From the NCBI RefSeq assembly GCF_000308595.1, contig NZ_BAGA01000185.1, positions 54,611 to 118,610 on the forward strand: a stretch of 64,000 nucleotides of DNA, given 5' to 3'. Every line of letters starts with the position of its first letter. Position 1 is the stretch's first letter. The notes beneath the pieces are model-generated. The model saw nothing but the letters and a program-made list of their open reading frames with translations, did no database searches and was not told the origin of the DNA. The position numbers and the translations under genes are program-made. The DNA comes from Nocardia higoensis NBRC 100133. Lineage in GTDB: Bacteria; Actinomycetota; Actinomycetes; Mycobacteriales; Mycobacteriaceae. Below, one piece after another: positions 42,469-51,300 of the stretch.

Positions 42469-44153
42469 CCGCATCCCGCGCCGCCGGGGAAAAGGTCGTC
42501 GCGGCAACCGATCCGGTGCTCTCGGTGCGTGGACTGACCGTCGGCTACCGCTCGCGCCGCACGCTCACCCCCGTGGTCCACGAGGTGTCCTTCGAGGTGC
42601 CGCGCGGCCGGGTACTCGCCCTGGTCGGCGAATCCGGTTCGGGTAAGACGACCACCGCCCACGCGGTGCTCGGCCTGCTGCCCGCCAACGGCGAAGTCCT
42701 CGGCGGCGAGATCTCCTTCGCCGGACAGGATCTCACCGAACTGTCGGCAAAGGCCTGGCGCCGGGTCAGGGGCAGGGCGATCGCCCTCATCCCACAGGAC
42801 CCGACCGTCTCGCTGGACCCGGTCCGCCGGGTGGGCCACCAGGTCGAGGACGTGTTGCTCCTGCACACCGACCTCGACGCCGAAGCCCGCCGCCGGCGCG
42901 TGTACGAGTTGTTCGAACTCGTCGGCTTCACCGACGTGGAACGCCGCTATCGCCAATACCCGCACGAACTCTCCGGCGGTATGCGCCAGCGCGTGCTGAT
43001 CGCCTCGGCCGTCGCGGCCGAGCCCGAACTGATCATCGCCGACGAGCCGACTTCCGCACTGGACGCCACCGTGCAGAAACAGGTGCTCGACCTGCTCGAC
43101 GACATCCGTGCCCGCAGCGGCACCGCCACCGTCCTGGTCACCCACGACCTCGGCGTCGCCTCCGACCGCTCCGATCTGCTCGGCGTCATGCGCGAGGGCA
43201 GACTGGTCGAGGTCGGACCCACCAGGGAAGTCCTCGCCGATCCGCAGCACGAGTACACCCGCCGCCTGCTCGACGCGGTGCCCGCACGCCTCGGCCGGAT
43301 CAACCCGCGCCCGACCGTTCGGCCGGCGCGAGCCGCCGGTTCCGCGATCGCCGGTGCGGCATCCGTGCCGCCCGTCGCGGCCATCGAAGTCACCGACCTG
43401 CGTAAGGTCTACGGCGACGTGCCCGCCGTCGACGGCATCTCCTTCCAGGTCCGCCGGGGCGAAACCTTCGCCGTGGTGGGCGAATCCGGCAGTGGCAAGT
43501 CCACCACCGCCCGGGTGATCACCGGCCTCACCGGGGCCACGTCGGGCACCGTACACCTGCTCGGCACCGATATCACCCGGCTCTCCCGCAAGGAATATCA
43601 GCCGCTGCGCCGGGAAGTGCAGATCGTCTACCAGAACCCCTACTCCTCCTTCGACCCCCGTTTCGACGTCTACGACGTGGTCGAAGAGCCGTTGCGCGCC
43701 TTCGAGCCCCGCAAGCGCGGCAGGCGCCCGCACGAGGATCGGGTGGTGGCCGCGCTCGAAGCCGCCGCGCTCCCAGCGGATTTCGTGCGCCGCCACCCCG
43801 GGGAACTGTCCGGCGGCCAGCGCCAGCGCGTGGCGATCGCCCGCGCCCTGGTGGTCGAGCCGAAGGTTCTCGTCCTCGACGAGCCGATCTCCGCACTCGA
43901 CGTCTCGGTCGCCGCCCGCATCCTCGAACTGCTGCGCACCCTGCAGGAGGAGCGCGGCCTCACCTATCTGTTCATCTCCCACGACCTCGCCGTGGTCAGG
44001 GCGATCTCCGATCGGGTCGCGGTCATGCGGCACGGCCGGATCGTCGAACAAGGCGAGGTGGAGCGGGTCTTCTCCGATCCCGCCGACGACTACACCGTCC
44101 GGCTCGTACACGCCATCGCCGGGCGCGACCTCACCACAGGAGGAGTGTCATGA
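42465..44153 (+). CDS. Fused double ATP-binding protein of peptide-type ABC importer (DppD-DppF)
   Basis: 562-residue protein with two ABC ATPase domains. First: GESGSGKTT near residue 55, LSGGMRQ near 169, LIIADEPTSALD. Second: GESGSGKST near 339, LSGGQRQ near 448, LVLDEPISALD. Both halves keep Walker A, signature and Walker B residues, so both sites look competent. Motif spacing is nearly identical to the fused ATPase at 10176, so the fusion pre-dates duplication of the transporter sets. ATG at 42465 overlaps the permease stop; an open frame further upstream is only a by-product of high GC. Confidence 0.94.
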   Translation: MTASRAAGEKVVAATDPVLSVRGLTVGYRSRRTLTPVVHEVSFEVPRGRVLALVGESGSGKTTTAHAVLGLLPANGEVLGGEISFAGQDLTELSAKAWRRVRGRAIALIPQDPTVSLDPVRRVGHQVEDVLLLHTDLDAEARRRRVYELFELVGFTDVERRYRQYPHELSGGMRQRVLIASAVAAEPELIIADEPTSALDATVQKQVLDLLDDIRARSGTATVLVTHDLGVASDRSDLLGVMREGRLVEVGPTREVLADPQHEYTRRLLDAVPARLGRINPRPTVRPARAAGSAIAGAASVPPVAAIEVTDLRKVYGDVPAVDGISFQVRRGETFAVVGESGSGKSTTARVITGLTGATSGTVHLLGTDITRLSRKEYQPLRREVQIVYQNPYSSFDPRFDVYDVVEEPLRAFEPRKRGRRPHEDRVVAALEAAALPADFVRRHPGELSGGQRQRVAIARALVVEPKVLVLDEPISALDVSVAARILELLRTLQEERGLTYLFISHDLAVVRAISDRVAVMRHGRIVEQGEVERVFSDPADDYTVRLVHAIAGRDLTTGGVS

Positions 44154-45511
44154 CGACTTCGACGCAACCGGTGTCACTGGACGAGGCGGTGGCGAGATTC
44201 CGCGAACTGTTCGCGGAATTCGCCGAAGGAGTGGGGGAGCGCGACCTCACCGGCGAGCACCCCTACGAGCTGATCCAGCAGCTCGCCGACGCCGGCTTCG
44301 GAAAACTCCGCGTGCCGGTCGAATTCGGCGGCTACGGCGTCGACCTGCCGACCCTGTTCGACCTGCTCGCCGAAGCGGGCCGCGCCGACTCCAACGTTCC
44401 GCAGATCTGGCGCGGGCATTTCACCACCGTCGAAATCCTGCGCAATGAAGTCGACCCGGAGGTCCGTGAGCACTGGCTGCGCCGGATCGCCGCGGGCGCG
44501 GTGTTCGGCAACGCGCAGTCGGAGCCGTCCGCGGTGGTCGCCGAAGCAGCGGGGGATAATTCGGGCTGGGGCGTGACCACCACCAAGGTGCACACCGGCG
44601 AGTCCGGGCAGCGGCTGGTCTCGGGCACCAAGTTCTATTCGACCGGCTCCCGTTTCGCCGACTTCATCCGCGCGGCCGTGGCCGACGATTCCGGCGCGCG
44701 TGCGTTCGCGGTGGTTCCCGCCCGCCATCCCGGCGTCACCCACGTCGACGACTGGGATGGCGTCGGGCAGCGCCAGACCGGCAGCGGCACAACCCTCTTC
44801 GAGGACGTGCCTGTCGAGGAACTCGGCGACATCGGCCGATTCAAGGAATCCCTGCGCGGTCTCGACTCCTTCGTGCAGATCGTGCACCTGGCCAACCTCA
44901 CGGGCATCGCCGGCAGCATCCTCGACGAGACGATCGCACTGGTCCGCGCCCGCACCAGGACCAGCCTGCACGCGCTCACCCAGAAGGCCGCCGAAGATCC
45001 CGAGGTGCTCGGCGTCATCGGTCTCCTGCGGGCGCGGCTGCTCACCGCCGAAACACTGCTCGACCATGCCGCCCGCAGCCTCGAGGCCGCGCACGCCTCG
45101 GGCGAGGAAGCCGACTTCACCCGCGCTTACCTCGACACGTCCGCCGCCCAGGTCGCGGTGATCGAAGCGGTCCTCGACGCGGCTTCCCGCGCCTTCGACG
45201 CCCTGGGCTCCTCGGCGGCGCGCAACAGCGTGCACCTGGACCGGCACTGGCGCAACGCCCGCACCCTGGCCTCCCACAATCCCGTGATCTACAAACCGCG
45301 CGTGCTGGGCGACTTCCTGGTCAACGAGGTCGCCCCGGTGCCCGGCTACTACCGCAACCGCCCTTCGGCCGCCGAGGACTCCGCGCCGCTGTCCGCAACC
45401 GCCGAGCAGGCGGCGGCCGGCGCGCGGGCTGTGAGCGCAGACGATCATGTCGTGACAGGGGACCCGGCCGCAGGCGACGGCCGTGTCGTGAGCGAGGGAC
45501 GCGCGCGATGA
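44150..45511 (+). CDS. Acyl-CoA-dehydrogenase-fold monooxygenase (DszC/SfnB-like)
   Basis: 453-residue flavoprotein. The DszC/SfnB-type signature HLDRHWRNARTLASHNP lies near residue 365; it replaces the C-terminal motif of true acyl-CoA dehydrogenases and marks FMNH2-dependent monooxygenases. Upstream landmarks are VPVEFGGYGVDLPTLFDLLA, GNAQSEPSAV and SGTKFYSTGS (flavin site). Residues ~405-453 form a low-complexity tail (AEDSAPLSATAEQAAAGARA onward) running into the overlap with the next gene. It would oxidise an organosulfur compound with reduced flavin supplied by another protein. Confidence 0.9.
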   Translation: MTTSTQPVSLDEAVARFRELFAEFAEGVGERDLTGEHPYELIQQLADAGFGKLRVPVEFGGYGVDLPTLFDLLAEAGRADSNVPQIWRGHFTTVEILRNEVDPEVREHWLRRIAAGAVFGNAQSEPSAVVAEAAGDNSGWGVTTTKVHTGESGQRLVSGTKFYSTGSRFADFIRAAVADDSGARAFAVVPARHPGVTHVDDWDGVGQRQTGSGTTLFEDVPVEELGDIGRFKESLRGLDSFVQIVHLANLTGIAGSILDETIALVRARTRTSLHALTQKAAEDPEVLGVIGLLRARLLTAETLLDHAARSLEAAHASGEEADFTRAYLDTSAAQVAVIEAVLDAASRAFDALGSSAARNSVHLDRHWRNARTLASHNPVIYKPRVLGDFLVNEVAPVPGYYRNRPSAAEDSAPLSATAEQAAAGARAVSADDHVVTGDPAAGDGRVVSEGRAR

Positions 45512-46809
45512 GCAACCCGGTGACAGAAGCGGGCCCGGTCGGCCACGATGCCGAGATCTCGGCATCCGGTGACCCGGCCGGCGAGCTCGGCATCCGGACC
45601 ACGGAGTCCGCAAGCGGCTCTGCCGTGCCCGACGCCCTGACAGTGGCGGGCATCCGGGCGGCGATCGCGCCGATCCTGCGCAGGCTCGCCGACACGGCGC
45701 ATGAGCGGGAGACCCGGCGCGACTATGCCTTCGACGATGTCCGTGCCCTCGCCGACGCGGGGATCGTGCTCACGGGCATCCCGGTGCGCGAGGGCGGCGC
45801 GGGCGGATCGGTCCGCGACGTCTTCGATCTGATCATCGAGGTCGCCCGCGCCGATTCCAGTGTGGCGCAAGCGCTCCGATCCAGCTTCCTGCTCGCCGAC
45901 CAGGTGGTCTCCCGCCCGGACCTGCCCAACCGCGCGGCCTCGCTGCAGCGCATCCGCGACCGAGCCCTGTTCGCCGGCACCGCCAACGAGCGCAACGGCG
46001 GCCCCAGCGGCGAGGTCACCGCGACCGCCCGCCGCGACGGCGAGGACTGGATCGTCGACGGCGACAAGTATTACTCCACCGGCGGCCTCTACGCCTCCTG
46101 GTTCTCCACCCAGGCCCGCACCGAGGACGGCGAAGTCATCCGCTTCACCGTCCCCACCGACCGCGAGGGCGTGGAACGTCTCGACGACTTCGACGCCGTG
46201 GGCCAGCGCCTCACCGCCAGCGGCACGACTCGGCTACGCGGGGTCCGGGTCGCCGCCGACGAGGTCAACGTGATCGGCGAAGCCGAGCTCGACAACCCCT
46301 TCACCGGCGCCGTCGCCCAGCTCTACCTGGCCGCCGTGCAGGCGGGCCTGGCCGCGCGCGCTCTGGACGACGCCGTCTGGTTCGTCCGGGAGAAGGCCCG
46401 CCCGATCAAGCACAGCACCGCCGACAAGAGCGTCGACGACCCGTATGTGCGCGAGACCGTCGGCCGGATCGCCGCCAAGGCCCAGGCCGCCAGGTCCGTG
46501 GTGCTGCTCGCGGCCGAGGCGATCGAGGGCGTGCGCGGCCGGACCGGTGACGACGCCAGGCAGGCGGGCGCGGCGGCCTCGGTGCAGGTCGCCCAAGCAG
46601 GCGTGATAGCCATCGAGTCCGCGCTCGAGGCGACCGAGCTGCTGTTCGATGTGGGCGGCGGCTCCATCACCGACCGCACCCTCGGCTTCGACCGGCACTG
46701 GCGCAACTCCCGCACCGCCGCCAATCACAATCCGCGCCAATGGAAACAGGCCGTCGCGGGCGCCTACCACCTGACCGGCGAGGAGCCCCCGACCACCGGC
46801 CTGTTCTGA
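45508..46809 (+). CDS. Acyl-CoA-dehydrogenase-fold monooxygenase (DszC/SfnB-like)
   Basis: 433-residue flavoprotein, last gene of the twelve-gene operon. Signature GFDRHWRNSRTAANHNPRQW is near the C-terminus; GDKYYSTGGLYASWFSTQAR is the flavin-site region and FDAVGQRLTASGTTRLRGV a conserved family stretch. Residues 1-45 are a low-complexity extension (GHDAEISASGDPAGE). The ATG overlaps the previous stop. It differs enough from the proteins at 44150 and 32675 that the three probably act on different intermediates or on different members of one substrate class. Confidence 0.9.
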   Translation: MSNPVTEAGPVGHDAEISASGDPAGELGIRTTESASGSAVPDALTVAGIRAAIAPILRRLADTAHERETRRDYAFDDVRALADAGIVLTGIPVREGGAGGSVRDVFDLIIEVARADSSVAQALRSSFLLADQVVSRPDLPNRAASLQRIRDRALFAGTANERNGGPSGEVTATARRDGEDWIVDGDKYYSTGGLYASWFSTQARTEDGEVIRFTVPTDREGVERLDDFDAVGQRLTASGTTRLRGVRVAADEVNVIGEAELDNPFTGAVAQLYLAAVQAGLAARALDDAVWFVREKARPIKHSTADKSVDDPYVRETVGRIAAKAQAARSVVLLAAEAIEGVRGRTGDDARQAGAAASVQVAQAGVIAIESALEATELLFDVGGGSITDRTLGFDRHWRNSRTAANHNPRQWKQAVAGAYHLTGEEPPTTGLF

Positions 46810-46917
46810 TCCCAGTTCTCCCTGCCGCGCAAACGGGACGTGCATCCGGGCGCACAGGGCACCGTTACCCTCGAATCGGAGTCCTGTCCCGGGCAGGGCG
46901 ACGTGGAAGGAGGCCTG

Positions 46918-47496
46918 GTGGCCAAACTGTTCCCGCGCATCGACGAGTCGCTTCGTGAGTTCATCGGACAACAGGCGATGTTCTTCGTCGCGACCGCGCC
47001 GTCGTCAGGGGGCAGGGTGAACCTGTCCCCGAAGGGATATCGCGACACCTTCGCGGTACTCGATGATCACACCGTGGCCTACTTGGACCTGTTCGGTAGT
47101 GGCGTGGAAACCATCGCACATCTGCGCGACAACGGCCGGATCACCGTCATGTTCTGCTCGTTCACCCGCAACTCGCGGATTCTGCGCCTCTACGGTACCG
47201 GGCGCATGGTTCGACCGGACGACGCGGAGTTCACCACTGTCCGTGAGCATTTCGGAAGCGATCATCCCGGCGTACGCGCAGCCGTGGTGATCGAGGTCGA
47301 CCGTATCGCGGATTCGTGCGGCTACTCGGTGCCGTACTTCGAACTCGTCGGCGAGCGCCCGGTGCTCGACGCCCACCACGCCAGGGTGCCCGACGACAAG
47401 TACGCGAGCCGGATCGTGGGCGACAACGGGCACAGCATCGACGGCCTGCCCGCGCTGGACCCCGGACATCCGACGCCCGGATCGATCAGCAGCTGA
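46918..47496 (+). CDS. Pyridoxamine 5'-phosphate oxidase-like flavin split-barrel protein
   Basis: 192-residue FMN/F420-binding split-barrel protein. The core reads FFVATAPSSGGRVNLSPKGY, then FAVLDDHTVAYLDLFGSGVE and GRITVMFCSFTRNSRILRLY, the usual PPOX strand order. GTG at 46918 is preferred because GGAAGGAGG lies at 46905-46913; the frame is open further upstream without a ribosome site. It lies 108 bp behind the monooxygenase operon, far enough to be independent. The family includes FMN oxidases, F420 reductases and proteins of unknown role. I cannot say whether it supplies reduced flavin to the operon. Confidence 0.85.
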   Translation: MAKLFPRIDESLREFIGQQAMFFVATAPSSGGRVNLSPKGYRDTFAVLDDHTVAYLDLFGSGVETIAHLRDNGRITVMFCSFTRNSRILRLYGTGRMVRPDDAEFTTVREHFGSDHPGVRAAVVIEVDRIADSCGYSVPYFELVGERPVLDAHHARVPDDKYASRIVGDNGHSIDGLPALDPGHPTPGSISS

Positions 47497-47543
47497 TTCG
47501 CTGGTGTCCACCGGTCGGTGTCGGCTCGGTAGCGCCAGGTCGA

Positions 47544-47926
47544 TCAGAGCAAGCGGTAGCGGCTGGTCGGCACCACATCGATGTCGCGGTCCGCGCCGAA
47601 GGTGGCGACGCTTCGCATCATCAGGCCCACCCGGCGGCCGAGTTCGGCGTCGTCACCGCCGCTGCCGTAGAAGGCGTGCATGTCGTGCAGGGCCTCGATC
47701 GGGAAGTGCTCTTCCACGACAAGGTCGTCAGGCGCAGCATCGCGTCGGCGACGTGCGAATCACTGACATCGAGGACGGCTTCGGTCGCTCGCCACCACCC
47801 TTCGCTGGTGATCGGCCGGAGAGTCGTGGACGACTGCTTCGTGTACCGGACGGCTACGCCGGGGACAGAATCGGCCTGATCCGAAGAATTCACCCGATCA
47901 CCGCGGCCGGGCAGGATGTTCCTCAT
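47544..47926 (-). pseudogene. Small gene broken by a frameshift (unknown function)
   Basis: On the minus strand, one frame reads GVAVRYTKQSSTTLRPITSE and on through WWRATEAVLDVSDSHVADAM. At about 47720 the protein-like sequence continues in another frame (LVVEEHFPIEALHDMHAFYG, then ELGRRVGLMMRSVATFGADR, ending PTSRYRLL with a stop at 47544-47546). Joined, the two halves would give a soluble protein of about 120 residues. A single frameshift explains the break. The family is not recognised. Without a homologue this rests on composition and the abrupt switch between frames. Confidence 0.45.
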
Positions 47927-48956
47927 GAGCTATGGCCCGTTCGAACAGACCTACGCCGCCGCGCAGGACCGCTACGAGAAGATCCCCTACCGTCGCACCG
48001 GCAAGTCCGGTCTCGACCTGCCCGCCTTCTCGTTCGGCCTGTGGCAGAAGTTCGGTACCGACTACCCGTACGAGACGCAGCGCGAGATCATCCTGCACGC
48101 GTTCGACCTGGGCATCACCCACTTCGACAACGCCGACCGCTACGGCCCGCCGCACCGCGCCGCCCAACACAACTTCGGCCGCGTCCTCGCCAAGGACCTC
48201 GCCCCGTACCGCGACGAGCTGATCCTGTCCACCAAGGCGGGCAATCCCATCGGCCCCAGCCCCTACCTCAAGGGTGGCTCCCGCAAGTCGATCCTCACCT
48301 CGCTCGACCACAGCCTGCGTGACCTCGGCACCGACTACGTCGACATCTTCTACCACCACAGCCCCGACCTCTCGACTCCGCTCGAGGAGTCCGTCGGCGC
48401 CCTGGTGAGCGCCGTGCAGCAGGGCAAGGCCCTCTACGTCGGCATCTCCAACTACGACACCGAGCGCACCCACCAGGCCGCCGAACTGCTCCGCGCCGCC
48501 GGCGTCCCGCTGCTCATCCACCAGGCCCGATACTCGATCTACGACCGCCGCCCGGAACAGAACGGCCTGCTCGAGACCGCCACCGACGACGGCTTCGGCG
48601 TGATCGTCTACTCCCCGCTGGCCCAGGGCCTGCTCACCAACAAGTACCTGGAGACCATCCCGGAAGGCGCCCGCGCCCAGAACAGCACCTTCCTGTCGCC
48701 GAGCCAGATCGACGACACCTACCGTCAGCGCACCGCCGAGCTGAACAAGATCGCCGAGGCGCGCGGCCAGTCGCTGGCCCAGCTGGCGCTGCAGTGGGTG
48801 CTGCGCCGTCCCGAGGTCACCTCGGCGCTGATCGGCGCGAGCTCCACCGCCCAGCTCGACCACAACCTCCAGGCCCTGAACTTCCCCGAGTTCACCGCCG
48901 ACGAGCTGGCCCTGATCGAGGAGCACGGCGTGCACGGCACGGGCCTGAACCTCTGA
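47925..48956 (+). CDS. Aldo/keto reductase, YghZ-like
   Basis: 343-residue aldo/keto reductase resembling the L-glyceraldehyde-3-phosphate reductase (YghZ) branch. Evidence: YRRTGKSGLDLPAFSFGLWQ, FDLGITHFDNADRYGPPHRA, STKAGNPIGPSPYLKGGSRK and FYHHSPDLSTPLEESVGALV, all close to YghZ-type sequence. Tetrad residues: Asp and Tyr in FDNADRYG, Lys in STKAG, His in FYHHSP. ATG at 47925 has CAGGA nine bases upstream; an in-frame ATG at 47916 is the alternative. Such enzymes detoxify reactive aldehydes with NADPH. It stands alone, with its own terminator downstream. Confidence 0.92.
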   Translation: MSYGPFEQTYAAAQDRYEKIPYRRTGKSGLDLPAFSFGLWQKFGTDYPYETQREIILHAFDLGITHFDNADRYGPPHRAAQHNFGRVLAKDLAPYRDELILSTKAGNPIGPSPYLKGGSRKSILTSLDHSLRDLGTDYVDIFYHHSPDLSTPLEESVGALVSAVQQGKALYVGISNYDTERTHQAAELLRAAGVPLLIHQARYSIYDRRPEQNGLLETATDDGFGVIVYSPLAQGLLTNKYLETIPEGARAQNSTFLSPSQIDDTYRQRTAELNKIAEARGQSLAQLALQWVLRRPEVTSALIGASSTAQLDHNLQALNFPEFTADELALIEEHGVHGTGLNL

Positions 48957-48976
48957 TCCAGTCCAGCACCTGACAA

Positions 48977-49007
48977 CGGGCCGGAACCGACCATCGGTTC
49001 CGGCCCG
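48977..49007 (+). terminator. Strong hairpin terminator
   Basis: A perfect 14-bp stem (48977-48990 pairing with 48994-49007) with a three-base loop starts 20 bp after the aldo/keto reductase stop. There is no T run, typical of actinomycete terminators. The converging methyltransferase gene ends at 49070. Confidence 0.8.
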
Positions 49008-49069
49008 AGCGGGCTCGGCGCCCTTCCCGCCCCTGACCGTCAACCCTGATCGCAGGGGGCGGCCGTCGA

Positions 49070-49522
49070 TCAAGCCCGCAGCGGGCCGATCCACCGCGGC
49101 ACCCGGCTGCGGTACTGCTCGTACTGCTCGCCGAATCGCTCGCTGAGTGCCTTCTCCTCGGCCGGGATCTGGATGCGATCGATCAGTGCCACGAAACCGG
49201 CGGCGGGCAACAACGCCCAGGCCGAACGCAGCAGCACCGCGTGCGCGGTCAGCGCGCTGGCCAGGCTCAAATACATCGGGTTCCGTGTGAGCCGGTTGGG
49301 CCCGTCGGTGACCAGGGTGGTCACCTTGTCGAAGGTGGCCGGGTTGATCGTGGTGCCCTCGTCGGCGAAGCGGCTGACCGTCCAGGCGATCAGGGTCGCC
49401 GATGCGGCGGTGAACGGCGCCGCGGCCAGGCCCGACCATGGGGTCGGCTGCCGGCCACGGGCCTGCAGGTACTGGATCCCCGCGGCCCCTGCGGCGATGA
49501 CCAGTGGCGGGATTCGGCTCAT
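49070..49522 (-). CDS. Isoprenylcysteine carboxyl methyltransferase-family membrane protein
   Basis: 150-residue integral membrane protein of the ICMT/PEMT-like methyltransferase group. It has several hydrophobic segments and the family motif GPNRLTRNPMYLSLA (consensus GxY...RNPxY), followed by a cytoplasmic SAM-binding end with EEKALSERFGEQYEQYRSRV. In bacteria the substrates are mostly unknown. ATG at 49522 has AGGAGGAGA at 49526-49534 on the minus strand. It lies 192 bp downstream of the TetR gene on the same strand; independent transcription is likely. Confidence 0.87.
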   Translation of the reverse strand: MSRIPPLVIAAGAAGIQYLQARGRQPTPWSGLAAAPFTAASATLIAWTVSRFADEGTTINPATFDKVTTLVTDGPNRLTRNPMYLSLASALTAHAVLLRSAWALLPAAGFVALIDRIQIPAEEKALSERFGEQYEQYRSRVPRWIGPLRA

Positions 49523-49714
49523 TGGTCTCCTCCTGATCGCGTGGCTGACTCCAGGCTACGACTCCGACGTGAACCCGAACCGCCCCGGACCAGCCCGGCG
49601 ATCGGGCAGCGTTCCGGCGACCGCAGCCGCCGGCAACCCCATCGCCGACTACGCCCAGGTCGATCATCCGCTGGGCTGAAAGCGCCGCTTCGCATCGTCG
49701 CTGTGCGAGATCGA

Positions 49715-50338
49715 TCACCGAGTCTCGGGGACGAACGCGGCGACCGCCCGCAAGGCGACATCCACCCAGCTGTGCAGTTCCTCCCGGCGGACGCCGGCGG
49801 CCGCGTTGACCGCCAGACCCTGGCTGACGGTCGTGAGGTATCCGGCCAAGGCGGCCGGATCGGTCTGCGGCGTGAAGTAGCCCTCCGCCACCGCGCGCGC
49901 CAGTCGATTCGTCAACTCGGACAACATATTTCCCCGATAGTCGGCCAAGAACTCGGAGATGCCGCTGTTGGCGTCGGAGCAAGCGAGGCCACCCTGAATG
50001 GACAGACAGCCGAGCGGATGCCCCGCGTCGGTGAGGGCGTCGACGGAGGCGTGCAGGTAGTTCGCGATCATGTCGAACCCGCCGGGCTGTGCCAGCACGT
50101 CCGCCGCATAGGCGACATAGGTCTCCCGGTAACGCACGACCGCCCGGCGGAACAACTCTTCCTTGCTGCCGTACACGGCGTAGAGGCTCGGCTTGTTGAT
50201 GCCCATGGCGCGGGTGAGCTCGGCCATCGAGGCGCCCTCGTAGCCGTGCTCCCAGAAGACATGGATCGCGCGGTCGAGCGCCTCGTCCTCGTCGAAGCCG
50301 CGCGGGCGCCCGCGTTCGCGCTGTTTCTCGCCGTTCAC
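49715..50338 (-). CDS. TetR/AcrR family transcriptional regulator
   Basis: 207-residue repressor. The HTH region is FDEDEALDRAIHVFWEHGYE then LTRAMGINKPSLYAVYGSKE, and GCLSIQGGLACSD in the ligand domain is typical of the TetR_C branch that often regulates short-chain dehydrogenases. The gene is divergent from the SDR gene at 50435. The 96-bp spacer carries two near-identical palindromic sites (50349-50360 and 50408-50417), one 11 bp from its own start, so it probably represses both itself and the SDR. The inducer is unknown. Confidence 0.93.
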   Translation of the reverse strand: MNGEKQRERGRPRGFDEDEALDRAIHVFWEHGYEGASMAELTRAMGINKPSLYAVYGSKEELFRRAVVRYRETYVAYAADVLAQPGGFDMIANYLHASVDALTDAGHPLGCLSIQGGLACSDANSGISEFLADYRGNMLSELTNRLARAVAEGYFTPQTDPAALAGYLTTVSQGLAVNAAAGVRREELHSWVDVALRAVAAFVPETR

Positions 50339-50348
50339 GGGGCCAGTC

Positions 50349-50360
50349 TACCGAACGGTA
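50349..50360. promoter_or_regulatory. TetR operator, site 1
   Basis: TACCGAACGGTA, followed by CAAAAA, is an inverted repeat with a two-base centre. It is followed after seven bases by the TTGACA -35 box, so a bound repressor would block the SDR promoter, and it is close to the start of the tetR gene. Confidence 0.65.
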
Positions 50361-50367
50361 CAAAAAT

Positions 50368-50397
50368 TTGACATGCGGCCGCAGCGGGGTGCAGGCT
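50368..50397 (+). promoter_or_regulatory. Promoter of the SDR gene
   Basis: A consensus -35 TTGACA lies at 50368-50373. A weaker -10 candidate CAGGCT is 18 bp further on at 50392-50397. The promoter is bracketed by the two TetR operator sites. Confidence 0.55.
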
Positions 50398-50407
50398 GGG
50401 AGTCGCA

Positions 50408-50417
50408 ACCGATCGGT
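50408..50417. promoter_or_regulatory. TetR operator, site 2
   Basis: ACCGATCGGT is a perfect palindrome, followed by ACAAAAA exactly as site 1 is followed by ACAAAAA. It lies just downstream of the expected transcription start and ahead of the SDR ribosome site AAAAGGAG (50421-50428). Confidence 0.65.
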
Positions 50418-50434
50418 ACAAAAAGGAGTTCATC

Positions 50435-51178
50435 ATGGGACAGCTCGACGGCAAGACCGCTCTCGTCACCGGCGCGACCTCGGGTATCGGCCTGGCGACG
50501 GCCGAAGCATTCGCCCAGGAAGGGGCACACGTCTTCCTCACCGGACGACGCAAGGAACTGCTCGACGAGATCGTCGAACGCATCGGCGCCGACCGCGCGA
50601 CCGGCATCCGGGCCGATGTCACCGACCCCGACGACCTCGACCGGGTCGTCACCACCATCGGCGACACCGGCTCACGTCTGGACATCCTGTTCGCCAACGC
50701 CGGCATCGCCGAGTTCGCACCCCTCGGCGAGATCACCCGCGAGCACTTCACGAGCACCATCGACACCAATATCGGCGGAGTCGTGTTCACCGTCCAGAAG
50801 GCACTACCGCTGCTGGGTAACGGATCGTCGGTGATCCTCTGCGGCTCGAACGTGGGCATCAAAGCCTCCCCGGCCATGAGCATCTACGCCGCGACCAAGG
50901 CCGCTGTTCGCTCGCTCGGCCGCAGCTGGGCAGCGGAACTGACCGACCGGGGCATCCGCGTCAACACGATCGCACCCGGCCCCACGGAGACCCCCGGCCT
51001 GCTCGGATTGAGCCCCGACACCGAGCAGTTGCGCGCGAACCTGATCGCGACCGTGCCGATGAATCGCCTTGCGCGGCCCCAGGAAACGGCCGGTGTCGCG
51101 GTATTCCTCGCCTCCGACAGCAGCAGTTTCATGACCGGCTCGGAGGTGTACGTCGACGGCGGAGCCAGCCAATTCTGA
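50435..51178 (+). CDS. Short-chain dehydrogenase/reductase (SDR)
   Basis: 247-residue classical SDR. NADP(H)-binding glycine motif TGATSGIG near residue 13, the NNAG-type motif as FANAGIAEF, catalytic Ser region in VILCGSNVGIKASP, and catalytic Tyr/Lys in YAATKAAVRS. The serine normally found about 13 residues before the Tyr is represented by GSN, so the active site looks complete. The C-terminus (SSFMTGSEVYVDGGASQF) is typical of the FabG-like branch. It is controlled by the divergent TetR. Such TetR/SDR pairs usually answer to an electrophile or xenobiotic; the substrate is unknown. Confidence 0.93.
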   Translation: MGQLDGKTALVTGATSGIGLATAEAFAQEGAHVFLTGRRKELLDEIVERIGADRATGIRADVTDPDDLDRVVTTIGDTGSRLDILFANAGIAEFAPLGEITREHFTSTIDTNIGGVVFTVQKALPLLGNGSSVILCGSNVGIKASPAMSIYAATKAAVRSLGRSWAAELTDRGIRVNTIAPGPTETPGLLGLSPDTEQLRANLIATVPMNRLARPQETAGVAVFLASDSSSFMTGSEVYVDGGASQF

Positions 51179-51300
51179 GATGACCGCCACGGCGGGCAGG
51201 CGACGCTCCTTCGGCTGGGGCTTGCGCCGTGGCAGTCGCCGGTGTCCTCTCCGGCCACGCCGGTCGGAGCTGTTCGGAGCAACCGGCTTCGGGCGAGCCC

